Source of the DNA: Sphingomonas sp.
GTDB lineage: Bacteria > Pseudomonadota > Alphaproteobacteria > Sphingomonadales > Sphingomonadaceae
Reading direction: 5' to 3'
Length of the DNA: 64,000 bases
NCBI GenBank assembly: GCA_017418975.1
Contig: JAFOMG010000030.1
Coordinates: 1-64,000, forward strand
A model generated the notes under the pieces. That model did not search any database. It was not told the origin of the DNA and saw only the letters and a list, made by a program, of their open reading frames with translations. Both the position numbers and the translations under genes were made by a program. Every line of letters begins with the position of its first letter. Positions within the stretch are counted from its first letter, which is position 1. Shown here piece after piece: positions 24,094-32,724 of the stretch.

Positions 24094-25638
24094 ATGATGC
24101 GTCGGTTGCTTATCGTGGTGGCGCTGCTCTTCGCATGGGCGGCCCCGGCGCATGCCGACGACATCTCCGCCTCGGCGCGCGGCGTGGTGCGCATCGTCAC
24201 CATCGCGGTGGTCGATGACGAAGTGGTCGGCTTCGGCCATGGCAGCGGCTTCGCGGTGGCGCCCAACCGGGTGGTCACCAACGCGCACGTCGTCGATCTC
24301 GCCTCGCGCTATCCCGACAATGTCGTGATCGGCGTCGTCCCCTCGGAAGGCGACAAATCCTATCAGGGCAAGGTGATCAAGATCGACCAGGCGCGCGACC
24401 TGGCGCTGATCGAGTTCACCGGCGTTCGCCTGCCGCCGCTCACTTTGTTCGGCGGCAGGATCTCCGACGGCGATTCGCTCGTCGCGCTCGGCTATCCGGG
24501 CAATGTCGACGTCGCCACCGCTCGCTCGGCGGCGGATTTCATCAAGCCCCAGTCGCCGGTGCGCTCGCAGGGCGGGTTCGCCGGGCTGCGCCAGCTGAGC
24601 GGCGTGAGCGTGCTGCTCCACACCGCCAGCATCGCCCGCGGCAATTCGGGCGGGCCGCTGCTCGATCGCTGCGGCCGGGTGCTCGGCGTCAATTCGGCGA
24701 TCACCCATAATGACGACGGCGATTCGACCTTCGCCTTCGCCATTGCCGGCAGCGAGCTGGCCGCCTTTCTGGGCGAAGCGAAGCAGCCCTTCGCCACGGT
24801 CGACATGCCCTGCACCTCGGTCGAGGAGCAGATGGCGCAGGAGCGCAGCGCCGACGAGAAGGCTCGCCTGGCGGCCGACGAGGCATCGCGCGCCAATGCC
24901 GCCCGGGCCGAGGCGGAGCGCGACGATGCGATCACCCAGGCGCGCAATCGCGCCGAGACCGCGCGCGAGAATTATATGGCCGGCGCGGCGGTGCTGCTCG
25001 TGCTGGGCGCGCTGGCGATGGGCGGGGCCGGGCTGCTGCTCTCGCGCGAGCGCAAGCGCGAGGCGATCTGGGTCGCGGCGGGCGGCGGCGTGCTGATGCT
25101 GGGCGCGGCCGCCCTGTTCCTCAGCCGGCCGGGCTTCGACGAAGCCACGGTGGTGCCGCTGCCCAAGGCCGTGGCGGCGGGCACCACGAGCACGGCGGCG
25201 CAGGGCAAGCTGGTCTGCACCCTCGTCCCCGAGCGCAGCCGGGTGATCGTTTCCCCGACCGACAAGGTCGACCTCGACATCGGCGAGGACGGCTGCATCA
25301 ACGGCCGCACGCAATATGCCGAGTCCGGCACGCACTGGCAGCGCATCCTGGTGCCGGACCAGGAAGCCAATGTCTCGGTGCTCGATTTCGATCCGGCGAC
25401 GGCCACCTATACCAATACGCGCTATCTGCTCTCCTCCGAGCAGATGAAGCAGGCGCGCGCGCTGCGGAAGGGCGTGCCGCTCAAGGAATGCTCGGCGGAC
25501 CAGGCCAAGCGCGCCGAGCTGGCGACCCAGCAGCAATCGATCCGCACCGCGCTGCCGCCGGTGTACAACGAGAAGCTGGTCTACAAATGCTCCGCATCGG
25601 ACGGGACGGCGGCCGGGGCGACGCCCGCGGCGAAGTGA
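24094..25638 (+). CDS. Trypsin-like serine protease with membrane anchor
   Basis: 514 residues. After a signal peptide (cleavage after APAHA) comes a trypsin-like (S1C/DegP-type) domain with the complete triad H65 (TNAHVVD), D102 (ARDLALIEF) and S185 (GNSGGPLL). A charged Ala/Glu/Arg coiled coil (about 245-290) is followed by two hydrophobic segments (about 291-312 and 325-346) and a further soluble domain of about 160 residues that I do not recognise. No PDZ domain is visible. GGAGG lies 13 bases before the first of two ATGs. It stands alone downstream of the HExxH protein. Confidence 0.88.
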   Translation: MMRRLLIVVALLFAWAAPAHADDISASARGVVRIVTIAVVDDEVVGFGHGSGFAVAPNRVVTNAHVVDLASRYPDNVVIGVVPSEGDKSYQGKVIKIDQARDLALIEFTGVRLPPLTLFGGRISDGDSLVALGYPGNVDVATARSAADFIKPQSPVRSQGGFAGLRQLSGVSVLLHTASIARGNSGGPLLDRCGRVLGVNSAITHNDDGDSTFAFAIAGSELAAFLGEAKQPFATVDMPCTSVEEQMAQERSADEKARLAADEASRANAARAEAERDDAITQARNRAETARENYMAGAAVLLVLGALAMGGAGLLLSRERKREAIWVAAGGGVLMLGAAALFLSRPGFDEATVVPLPKAVAAGTTSTAAQGKLVCTLVPERSRVIVSPTDKVDLDIGEDGCINGRTQYAESGTHWQRILVPDQEANVSVLDFDPATATYTNTRYLLSSEQMKQARALRKGVPLKECSADQAKRAELATQQQSIRTALPPVYNEKLVYKCSASDGTAAGATPAAK

Positions 25639-25687
25639 TCCGCCGGCCACCAGGGGAATACGAGCCCCGACCCTAGGTAGCGACTCA

Positions 25688-25826
25688 CCGTCCTCCCCGC
25701 GCAGGCGGGGACCCAGGGCAATATGAGGCAATCGCAGAAATCGCGCATGGGCTTGCCGGAGACGGCAAAGCGTGCCTCACGACCATTGCGCCTGGCCCTG
25801 GATTCCCGCCTTCGCGGGGATGACGG
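25688..25826. repeat. MITE/REP-like element (copy 2)
   Basis: The left arm (CCGTCCTCCCCGCGCAGGCG...) and right arm (ending in CGCGGGGATGACGG) are imperfect inverted repeats of about 31 bases. The interior shares GCCGGA-ACGGCAA-GCG and the segment leading into CCTGGCCCTGGAT with the element at 22-162, in the same order and spacing. Total length is 139 versus 141 bases. It lies in the gap between the convergent protease and DUF1203 genes. Confidence 0.8.
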
Positions 25827-25869
25827 CGGGGCTATGCGGGGGTGACGGCGGGGGTTGGGAGGCCCCAGC

Positions 25870-26337
25870 CTAGCCCCGGTCCACCCGTGCCGCGAAGCAG
25901 CCGGGCCTGGCATTGTGCACGTGCAGATACGCCACCGCCGGATCCGCGAAGAAGCGCGCGATCAGCGGCTCGAGATCACGGCCCTCCACCACTTCGGCGT
26001 CGATCATCATGCCGGCGGCGTCAAAGGCGCGGACCGAGAGCAGGCGGATCGCCAGCGGCTCGGGCACCGCATTCTCGAAGCGCGCCGGCACCTCGGCCCC
26101 CTCGCGCACGAAGATGGCATGGGCGCTGCGATAGGGCGAGGCGACCGGCAGATGCTCGTGGTTGACCAGCAGCACCGTCTCGCCCGGCTCGGCATCGGCC
26201 AGCGTCACCCGGCACGGGGCGCCGGGCTTCTTCGCCACGCGCATGCGGACGGCATGCCGCGCCGCCAGCTCCGCGTCCGACAGGCCGTAGAGAGAGCGGA
26301 ACGGCGCCGGATCGATACCCTGGATCACATAGTTCAC
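25870..26337 (-). CDS. DUF1203 family protein
   Basis: 155 residues matching DUF1203: YVIQGIDPAPFRSLYGLSDAELAARHAVRMRV, C..TLADAEPGETVLLVNHEH, SPYRSAHAIFVREGA and the C-terminal YLHVHNARPGCFAARV. The GTG start at 26335-26337 overlaps the ada stop (GTGA). The longer reading frame through 27264 is antisense or out of frame to ada and is not real upstream of this GTG. The function of the family is unknown; its tight coupling to ada may mean co-expression during alkylation stress. Confidence 0.88.
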   Translation of the reverse strand: MNYVIQGIDPAPFRSLYGLSDAELAARHAVRMRVAKKPGAPCRVTLADAEPGETVLLVNHEHLPVASPYRSAHAIFVREGAEVPARFENAVPEPLAIRLLSVRAFDAAGMMIDAEVVEGRDLEPLIARFFADPAVAYLHVHNARPGCFAARVDRG

Positions 26338-27374
26338 CGGTCGGCTCCCTCGCGCTTCAGCAATGCCTTTTTGCGGTCCACGCCATAGGCATAGCCGCCC
26401 ATGCTGCCGTCCGAGCGCAGCGCGCGGTGGCAGGGGATGATCACCGGCACGTGATTGGCGCCGCAAGCCGTGCCGGCGGCGCGCACCGCGCCCGGGCTGC
26501 CGGCGGCGGCGGCGAGCTGGGCATAGCTGCGCGTCTCGCCCGGCGGGATCGTGCGCAGGGCCTGCCACACCGCTTCCTGAAAGGCGGTGCCCCGCACGTC
26601 GAGCGGCAGATCGGTGTCGCGCCCCGGGCTCTCCACCTCGGCGACCACCCGCGCGGCGAGCGCGGCCAGCGCCGCGCCGCCCTGGACGACCTCCGCCGCC
26701 GGGAAGCGCCGGGTCAGGTCGAAGGCATTCTCCTCGAAGGCGACGCGGCACAGGCCCTTGTCGGTCGCCGCGATCAGCAGCGGGCCCAGGCTGGTTTCGG
26801 CGATGGTCCAGCGGATCGTCACGCCCGCGCCGCCGCGCTTCCATGCGCTGGGGCTCATGCCGAGCCGGGCATTGGCGGTCTCGTAGAAGCGGCTCGGCGC
26901 GGAATAGCCGGCCTCGTAGATCGCGCCGGTCACGCTCTCCTCGCCGGACAGCGCCTCGGCGGCGCGCCTGGCCTTCAGCCCACGGGCATAGGCGGCAGGC
27001 GTCACGCCGGTGGCGCGCTTGAACAGCCGGTGGAAATGATGCGGCGCATAGCCGACCGCCGCGGCGACTGCGTCGAGCGAGACATTCTCCTCGGCCGCCT
27101 CGATCAGCGCCACTGCCTTCGCCACGGCGATCCGATCGCGGCCGACCTCGTCGGGCTTGCAGCGCAGGCACGCCCGATAGCCGGCGGCGCGGGCGGCATC
27201 GGCATCGTCGAAGAACTCGACATGCTCGCGCTTCGGCCGCCGCGCCGGGCAGGTCGGCTTGCAATAGATGCGCGTGGTGGTCACCGCGACGATCAATCGC
27301 CCGTCAAAGGCGCGGTCGCGCGCTTCGAAGGCGGCCCAGGCCGCGTCTTCGGATAGGGAGAATGGGTGGGTCAT
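26334..27374 (-). CDS. ada: Ada: bifunctional methylphosphotriester/O6-methylguanine methyltransferase and regulator
   Basis: 346 residues. The N-terminal Ada zinc domain has C38, C42, C69 and C72 (IYCKPTCPARRP, CLRCKPDE). It is followed by an AraC-type HTH (HHFHRLFKRATGVTPAAYARGLKARRA) and the C-terminal methyltransferase with acceptor Cys315 in PVIIPCHRAL. The ATG at 27372-27374 gives the same cysteine numbering as E. coli Ada, which supports this start over the longer frame. The protein repairs methylated DNA and, when methylated, activates its own regulon. A coupled DUF1203 gene follows. Confidence 0.95.
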   Translation of the reverse strand: MTHPFSLSEDAAWAAFEARDRAFDGRLIVAVTTTRIYCKPTCPARRPKREHVEFFDDADAARAAGYRACLRCKPDEVGRDRIAVAKAVALIEAAEENVSLDAVAAAVGYAPHHFHRLFKRATGVTPAAYARGLKARRAAEALSGEESVTGAIYEAGYSAPSRFYETANARLGMSPSAWKRGGAGVTIRWTIAETSLGPLLIAATDKGLCRVAFEENAFDLTRRFPAAEVVQGGAALAALAARVVAEVESPGRDTDLPLDVRGTAFQEAVWQALRTIPPGETRSYAQLAAAAGSPGAVRAAGTACGANHVPVIIPCHRALRSDGSMGGYAYGVDRKKALLKREGADR

Positions 27375-27513
27375 GGGATGGATATAGGTGCGCGCCGGGC
27401 GGGCCACATCCCGGCGATTGCGGTCAAACCCGCTTCCGCCCCCCTCCCTTCCAGGGAGGGGAGTATAATAACTCATACAAATCCCTCTTGCCCTTCCACC
27501 CCAAACCCGCCAC

Positions 27514-27527
27514 CGTTAGCGCTAACG
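27514..27527. promoter_or_regulatory. LacI-family operator upstream of sugar transporter and xylosidase
   Basis: CGTTAGCGCTAACG is a perfect 14-bp palindrome 33 bases upstream of the MFS start. TTAGCGCTAA is the core of operators bound by LacI/XylR-type regulators of xylan genes in Xanthomonas and sphingomonads. No LacI gene is in the window. Confidence 0.7.
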
Positions 27528-27560
27528 GGCGCATGCTCAGACGTCCGCACGGGAGAGGCC

Positions 27561-28811
27561 ATGTCCTTCTGGCGACGCACGCGCGCCCTGCGCTGGTGGA
27601 TCATCGGGATCGTGATGCTGGGCACGGTCGTGAACTATCTCACCCGCTCCACCCTGGCGGTCGCCGCCCCCGTGTTCATGCCCGACCTCGGCATCGACGA
27701 GCATCAGTATGGCTGGATCACCGCCGCCTTCCAGGCCGGCGTGATGCTGCAGCCGATCGTCGGCTACATCCTCGACACGATCGGGCTGCGCACCGGGCTC
27801 GCCATCTTCGCGAGCTGCTGGGGGGTGCTGACCATGGCGCACGGCCTCGCCTTCAACTGGCAGATGCTGTTCGGCCTGCGCGGCGCGCTGGGCTTTGCCG
27901 AGGGCACTTCGCACACCGGCGGGCTCAAGGTCGTCTCCGAATGGTTTCCCGCGAAGGAGCGGGGTCTTGCCGGCGGCATCTACAATCTCGGCGCTTCGGC
28001 CGGATCGGCGCTGGCGGCGCCGCTGGTCGCCTGGTCGATCTGGATGTGGAACTGGCGCGCGGCCTTCGTGATCGCCGGCGCCCTCGCCCTGTTCTGGGTG
28101 CTGCTCTGGCTGCGCTTCTATCGTCCGCCCGCCGAGCATCCCGCGATCGGGGCCGAGGAGCGCGCCCATATCCTCGCCGGGCAGGAGGGCCACGTCCAGG
28201 CGGCGGGCACGCGGCCCTCGATCCTCGCCATCCTGCGCCGGCGCAATTTCTGGGGCATCGCCATCCCGCGCTTCCTGGCCGATCCGACCTGGGGCACGCT
28301 CACCTTCTGGCTGCCGCTCTATCTGGTGAAGGTTCGCCATTTCGATCTGGCCGAGATCGCGCTCAGCGCCTTCCTGCCCTTCGTCGCCGCCGATCTGGGC
28401 TGCCTGTTCGGGCCGGCGGTGGTGCTGTGGCTCCAGCGCCGCGGCGTAGACCTGATCGATGCGCGCCGCTGGACCTTCACGCTGGGCGCGGTGCTGATGA
28501 CCGGCATGCTGTTCGTCGGCACGGTGGAGAGCGCCTGGGCGGCGGTCGCCCTGCTCTCGCTCGGCGGCTTCGCGCATCAGACGCTGTCGGTCACCGTGAT
28601 CACCATGGCGAGCGACCTGTTCCGCCGCGACGAGCTCGGCACCGTCGCCGGCATGGCCGGCACCTGCGCCAATGCCTCGATCCTGATCTTCTCGCTGCTG
28701 ATGGGGAGCCTCGTCGCCTCGATCGGCTACACTCCCTTCTTCATCGCGCTCGGCCTGCTCGACCTCGTGGCGGCCGCGCTGCTCTGGACCCTGGTGCGCA
28801 AACCCGCATGA
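27561..28811 (+). CDS. MFS sugar-acid transporter (ExuT/hexuronate type)
   Basis: 416 residues with 12 predicted membrane segments. Early sequence RWWIIGIVMLGTVVNYLTRSTLAVAAPVFMPDLGI and the loop SEWFPAKERGLAGGIYNLGASAG are typical of the anion:cation symporter (hexuronate/glucarate) branch. It is co-transcribed with the GH43 enzyme (ATGA overlap at 28808-28811), so the likely substrate is a xylan-derived sugar or glucuronate-bearing oligosaccharide. A LacI-type operator lies upstream. Confidence 0.92.
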   Translation: MSFWRRTRALRWWIIGIVMLGTVVNYLTRSTLAVAAPVFMPDLGIDEHQYGWITAAFQAGVMLQPIVGYILDTIGLRTGLAIFASCWGVLTMAHGLAFNWQMLFGLRGALGFAEGTSHTGGLKVVSEWFPAKERGLAGGIYNLGASAGSALAAPLVAWSIWMWNWRAAFVIAGALALFWVLLWLRFYRPPAEHPAIGAEERAHILAGQEGHVQAAGTRPSILAILRRRNFWGIAIPRFLADPTWGTLTFWLPLYLVKVRHFDLAEIALSAFLPFVAADLGCLFGPAVVLWLQRRGVDLIDARRWTFTLGAVLMTGMLFVGTVESAWAAVALLSLGGFAHQTLSVTVITMASDLFRRDELGTVAGMAGTCANASILIFSLLMGSLVASIGYTPFFIALGLLDLVAAALLWTLVRKPA

Positions 28812-30427
28812 CCCGCAACCCCGTCCTGCCGGGCTTCAACCCCGATCCCTCGATCGTCCGGGTGGGCGACGATTACTACATCGCCACCTCCACCTTCGAA
28901 TGGTTCCCGGGCGTGCAGATCCACCACAGCCGCGACCTTGCCAACTGGGAGCTGATCGCCCGGCCGCTCAACCGCCGGAGCCAGCTGGACATGCGCGGCG
29001 ATCCCGACAGTTGCGGGGTGTGGGCGCCGTGCCTTTCGCATGACGGCGCGCGCTTCCACCTGATCTACACCGATGTGAAGCGCTATGGCCGCACGACGGT
29101 GGGCGGCGCATCGGGCGCGTCGCTCCGCGACTTCCACAATTATCTCGTCACCTGCGAGACGGTCGACGGCGAATGGTCCGATCCGATCCCCCTCAACAGC
29201 AGCGGTTTCGACCCCTCGCTCTTCCATGACGAGGACGGGCGGAAATATCTGCTCAACATGCTCTGGGACCACCGGCCGGGCCGCAACCGCTTCGCCGGGA
29301 TCGTGCTGCAGGAATATTGCCCCGAGCAGCGCCGGCTGATCGGCGAGCGGACCAACATCTTCCCCGGCACGCCGCTCGGCCTCACCGAGGCGCCGCACCT
29401 CTACAAGCGCGGCGGCTGGTATCATCTCCTCACCGCCGAGGGCGGCACCGGCTGGAACCATGCGGTGACCATGGCGCGCTCGCGGAGCCTCACCGGTCCC
29501 TATGAACTCCACCCCGACATCCATATCCTCTCCAGCCGCACCCGCCCGGACGCGCCGCTCCAGCGGGCCGGCCATGCCGATCTGGTCGAGACGCCGGCGG
29601 GCGAGCCCTGGCTGGTCTATCTCTGCGGCCGCCCGCTTCCCAATCGCGGGCGCTGCGTGCTGGGCCGCGAGACCGCGATCCAGCCGATGCGCTGGGGCGC
29701 GGATGGCTGGCTCCGCACCATCGGCGAGCCGGGCATGCCGATGCGCGACGTGCCCGGCCCCGAAGGCCGCCAGCCCGCCGACATGCGCGCCGATTTCGAC
29801 GATCCCATCCTGCCGATCGACTTCCAATGGCTGCGCACGCCCGAGCCGGAGGCGATCTTCAGCCTCACCGCCCGGCCCGGCCATCTGCGCCTCCATGGCC
29901 GCGAGACGATCGGCAGCCTGTTCACCCAGGCACTGGTCGCGCGGCGGCAACAGGATTTTTGCTATTCCGCCTCCTGCGCGCTCGATTTCGCTCCCCGCCA
30001 TTTCCAGCAGGCGGCGGGGCTGGTCGCCTATTACAACGCGGCCAAGTTCCACTATCTGCACGTCAGCCATGACGCGGAGGCCGGCCGCCATCTGCGCGTG
30101 ATGTCCGCGCTGCCCGATGCGCCGCAGGCCGATGCCTTCACTGCGCCGATCCCGATACCGGAAGGGCCGATCGAGCTGCGTGCCGAGGTCGATTACGAGC
30201 GGCTGCGCTTCGCCTGGCGCCTGCCCGGCGGCGCGTGGCAATGGCTGGCGGAACAGTTCGACGCTTCGATCCTGTCGGACGAGGCGAGTGCGCCCGGCCT
30301 GCCCAATTTCACCGGGGCGTTCATCGGCATGGCATGCCAGGACCTGTCCGGTGCCGGCCTCCACGCGGATTTCGACTGGTTCGCCTATCGCGAGCGGGAA
30401 TTCAGCCCTCGCGGGTCGGGCGCCTGA
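28808..30427 (+). CDS. xynB: GH43 beta-xylosidase / arabinofuranosidase
   Basis: 539 residues, the usual length for GH43 subfamily 11/12 beta-xylosidases. The five-bladed catalytic domain has the base Asp13 (FNPDPS), the pKa-modulating Asp135 (GFDPSLFHDEDG) and the acid Glu194 (GLTEAPHLYKRGGWY). A C-terminal beta-sandwich domain (about 330-535) carries AAGLVAYYNAAKFHYLHV. No signal peptide, so it should cleave imported xylo-oligosaccharides in the cytosol, which fits the coupled transporter. The last 26 bases overlap the convergent PilZ gene. Confidence 0.95.
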   Translation: MTRNPVLPGFNPDPSIVRVGDDYYIATSTFEWFPGVQIHHSRDLANWELIARPLNRRSQLDMRGDPDSCGVWAPCLSHDGARFHLIYTDVKRYGRTTVGGASGASLRDFHNYLVTCETVDGEWSDPIPLNSSGFDPSLFHDEDGRKYLLNMLWDHRPGRNRFAGIVLQEYCPEQRRLIGERTNIFPGTPLGLTEAPHLYKRGGWYHLLTAEGGTGWNHAVTMARSRSLTGPYELHPDIHILSSRTRPDAPLQRAGHADLVETPAGEPWLVYLCGRPLPNRGRCVLGRETAIQPMRWGADGWLRTIGEPGMPMRDVPGPEGRQPADMRADFDDPILPIDFQWLRTPEPEAIFSLTARPGHLRLHGRETIGSLFTQALVARRQQDFCYSASCALDFAPRHFQQAAGLVAYYNAAKFHYLHVSHDAEAGRHLRVMSALPDAPQADAFTAPIPIPEGPIELRAEVDYERLRFAWRLPGGAWQWLAEQFDASILSDEASAPGLPNFTGAFIGMACQDLSGAGLHADFDWFAYREREFSPRGSGA

Positions 30428-30836
30428 TCAGCCGCCGCAGCGGCGGAATGCCCGGCTTCGCATGCGGCTTGCCCGTGCCGAAGCGCGCGGCGAGCGCGGC
30501 GGAGAGATCGGCGAGCACATGCTCCTGGCCGCGAAAGGCATGCGCGATCTCCTCCTCGGTCAACGCCTTCATGAAGGCGCAGCCATAGGTATTGCCCGAG
30601 CGGCGCACCACCTTGGCGGCGCGCGATCCCGCGCCCGAAAGGCCGAGCGAGACGAGCGTGCCTTCGGGAAGATCGAGTTCCGAGGAGAAGCGGAAGCCCG
30701 TGCGCGAGAAATCCTCGACCTGCACGTCGATCGGCCCGCCGTCCGGCGTGCGCAGGGTCGAGGGCGAATCCGTGTCGAACCGGATCGCGCCGCGGCGGTC
30801 GATGTCTCCGAGGATCTCAAGCTTGGCGACGAGCAA
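30402..30836 (-). CDS. PilZ domain protein
   Basis: 144 residues. A PilZ domain with the c-di-GMP motifs RxxxR (in RRGAIRF) and DFSRTG (the [D/N]xSxxG motif), then VRRSGNTYGCAF. The start is a TTG at 30834-30836 with GGAG seven bases upstream; an ATG farther out is in another frame. A helical tail rich in Arg follows. It probably reads cyclic di-GMP. Its 3' end overlaps the GH43 gene on the opposite strand. Confidence 0.85.
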   Translation of the reverse strand: MLVAKLEILGDIDRRGAIRFDTDSPSTLRTPDGGPIDVQVEDFSRTGFRFSSELDLPEGTLVSLGLSGAGSRAAKVVRRSGNTYGCAFMKALTEEEIAHAFRGQEHVLADLSAALAARFGTGKPHAKPGIPPLRRLIRRPTREG

Positions 30837-31049
30837 TTTGGGGCTCCATGGTTGGCGCCCCGAGCCTAGCGGGCCATGGGTTAACGAGTGCTTTGCGAGC
30901 GAGTCCGCGCGCGTTAATTTCGCATGCGCAACGGCTGGCGCCCGCCCCGGCCGTTTTCGTCGCACCAGCTCGCGTGCCGGTCGCAATCCCGATTGGCGCC
31001 GCGGCCCGGCTCCGTCCTCCCTGCCGATGCCGCCGGACGAGGACGAAAC

Positions 31050-32477
31050 ATGGCAAGACGCATATCCCTGATCCTGCCCGCGCTGCTCGCCGCCTGCAGC
31101 GGCGGCGGCGATGGCCCCGCCGAACCGCGGCCCACGCCTACGCCCACGCCGTCACCGAGCCCGAGCCCCACGCCAAGCCCCACGCGCCCGGCCGATCCGC
31201 TCGACCAGGCGATCGCCGATGCGGCGGCGGCCATCCGTGCCGACACGTGCCGGCCCGCCGGCGCGAACTGCGCCTGGACCGATCGCGCCTATAGCCCCGC
31301 CGAATTCGAGATGGCGCCCGGCAGCGGCGAAGCGATCCTGATCATCGACAGCCTGCCCCGCCTGCCCGTCCGCGCCATTCGCTTCCGCAAGCATATCAAG
31401 GGCTATTTCCGGCTGGGTGCCGGCGGCGCGATGCACGCCGCGACGACCGGCTGGCGCATCCCGGCGGCGCTGTGGAACGCGCTCGACCGCTTCTCCGGTC
31501 CCGCCTTCGTGCCCAGCCAGCGGCTCGCGCCGATCGGCGACGCCGCGAACCAGGCCTATGCCGGCATCGCCTTCGACAATAGCGGCCATGGCAGCACCGT
31601 CTTCTCGCTGATCGCCGACAACAGCCCCGGCCAGCCGCTGGTGCTGATGGACGCGATCGACCTTCCCGCCATCGCGGCGGCCGACTATTGCGATGCCGCC
31701 GGCGGGGACGCGGCGCAGACGCGGCTGGTGCAGGCCGCCCAGCGCGCGGCCGATGCGATCGTCGCGCTGATGCGCGCCAATGATGTCCGCTTCGTCAACT
31801 ACAGCGCGGGCCACACTTTCCAGACCGTCCGCGACAGCTGGCAGGGCCGCTGCGGGACGCCGCTGCCCGCCGAGGCCGTGCTGCGCGGCCGGCTTGCCGC
31901 CTATGCGCCGATCTATGCCGCGCTGTTCGGCACGCCCGGCGTGCTTGCGGTGCAGGCGGCATCGGAGACCAGCGGGCTCCATGACGCGCCTTACGACCAG
32001 CGCATCCCCGCCTATCGCAACCGCGTCCGCACCGGCTATTTCACTGTCCTTGCATCGGGTCTGGACGATAGCGGCCGCGGCGGCGTCGCGGCGCCGCAGG
32101 GCTGGCCCGCCCGCGCCGATGCCGACATCTTCGTCAACACCGGCGTGCTGCCCGAGCGTCCCTATGCCTTCAACCGCACGCCGCTGCTCCAGTCCGACGA
32201 TTTCAGCACCGCGCTCTTCCCGATCACCGCGCCGCATACGTCCTGGGTGGCGCCGCTGGCGCTCGCGCGCATGATCCATCTGCGCTTCTCGCAATTCCCC
32301 GGCCGGCCGTTCGACGACGCCCTGATCGCCGACATCCTCGATGCCGCGACTCCCGCGCGCTGCCCCGGCCAATGGGACGATCGCTGTGCCTTTCAGGACC
32401 CGATGCTCCACGGCCAGACCGAAGCGGTGCGGCTGGGCCTGCGGCCGCGCGAATATACGGGAATTGCCGCCCCCTAG
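31050..32477 (+). CDS. Putative lipoprotein with subtilase-like segments
   Basis: 475 residues. A signal peptide with lipobox LLAAC (Cys16) is followed by a Pro/Thr/Ser repeat linker (about residues 27-48, PTPTPTPSPSPSP) that could span peptidoglycan. The large domain contains AFDNSGHGSTVFSLIAD, which resembles the His region of subtilases, and an upstream EAILIIDSLP that resembles the Asp region. A clear GTSMA-type Ser motif is not found. It may be an inactive or very diverged S8-like fold; family not certain. GAGGACGAAAC precedes the ATG. Confidence 0.78.
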   Translation: MARRISLILPALLAACSGGGDGPAEPRPTPTPTPSPSPSPTPSPTRPADPLDQAIADAAAAIRADTCRPAGANCAWTDRAYSPAEFEMAPGSGEAILIIDSLPRLPVRAIRFRKHIKGYFRLGAGGAMHAATTGWRIPAALWNALDRFSGPAFVPSQRLAPIGDAANQAYAGIAFDNSGHGSTVFSLIADNSPGQPLVLMDAIDLPAIAAADYCDAAGGDAAQTRLVQAAQRAADAIVALMRANDVRFVNYSAGHTFQTVRDSWQGRCGTPLPAEAVLRGRLAAYAPIYAALFGTPGVLAVQAASETSGLHDAPYDQRIPAYRNRVRTGYFTVLASGLDDSGRGGVAAPQGWPARADADIFVNTGVLPERPYAFNRTPLLQSDDFSTALFPITAPHTSWVAPLALARMIHLRFSQFPGRPFDDALIADILDAATPARCPGQWDDRCAFQDPMLHGQTEAVRLGLRPREYTGIAAP

Positions 32478-32724
32478 GCTCCCGTTCCCGGCGCGGCGCG
32501 CGGCGGACAGGGGCGGCCCGCCGGCCGGCTTCCTTGACGGAAACCGATTTCATCGCCATATGCGCGCCCATCGAGCCGGCATGGCAGCGTGATCGGACGC
32601 AAGGCGTCCCGGCCCCGGCTCGGTTGATTTCACGGCTTCCCTAGTCACGCGGGTCGTCATTTTTGACCCCGCCTTCGCGTTCGGAATCCGTCCGTGCGCG
32701 CCGGCCGTACGCACAGGACACATA

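Noticed and set aside
30837..31049. Small gene between PilZ and the lipoprotein
   Set aside because: Frames here lack a ribosome site and family features, and overlap each other on both strands; treated as a promoter region.
32645..32675. Terminator or cold-shock leader hairpin before the DEAD-box gene
   Set aside because: The GCGGGTC/GACCCCGC stem is short and imperfect and the T-run is in the loop, so neither call can be supported.
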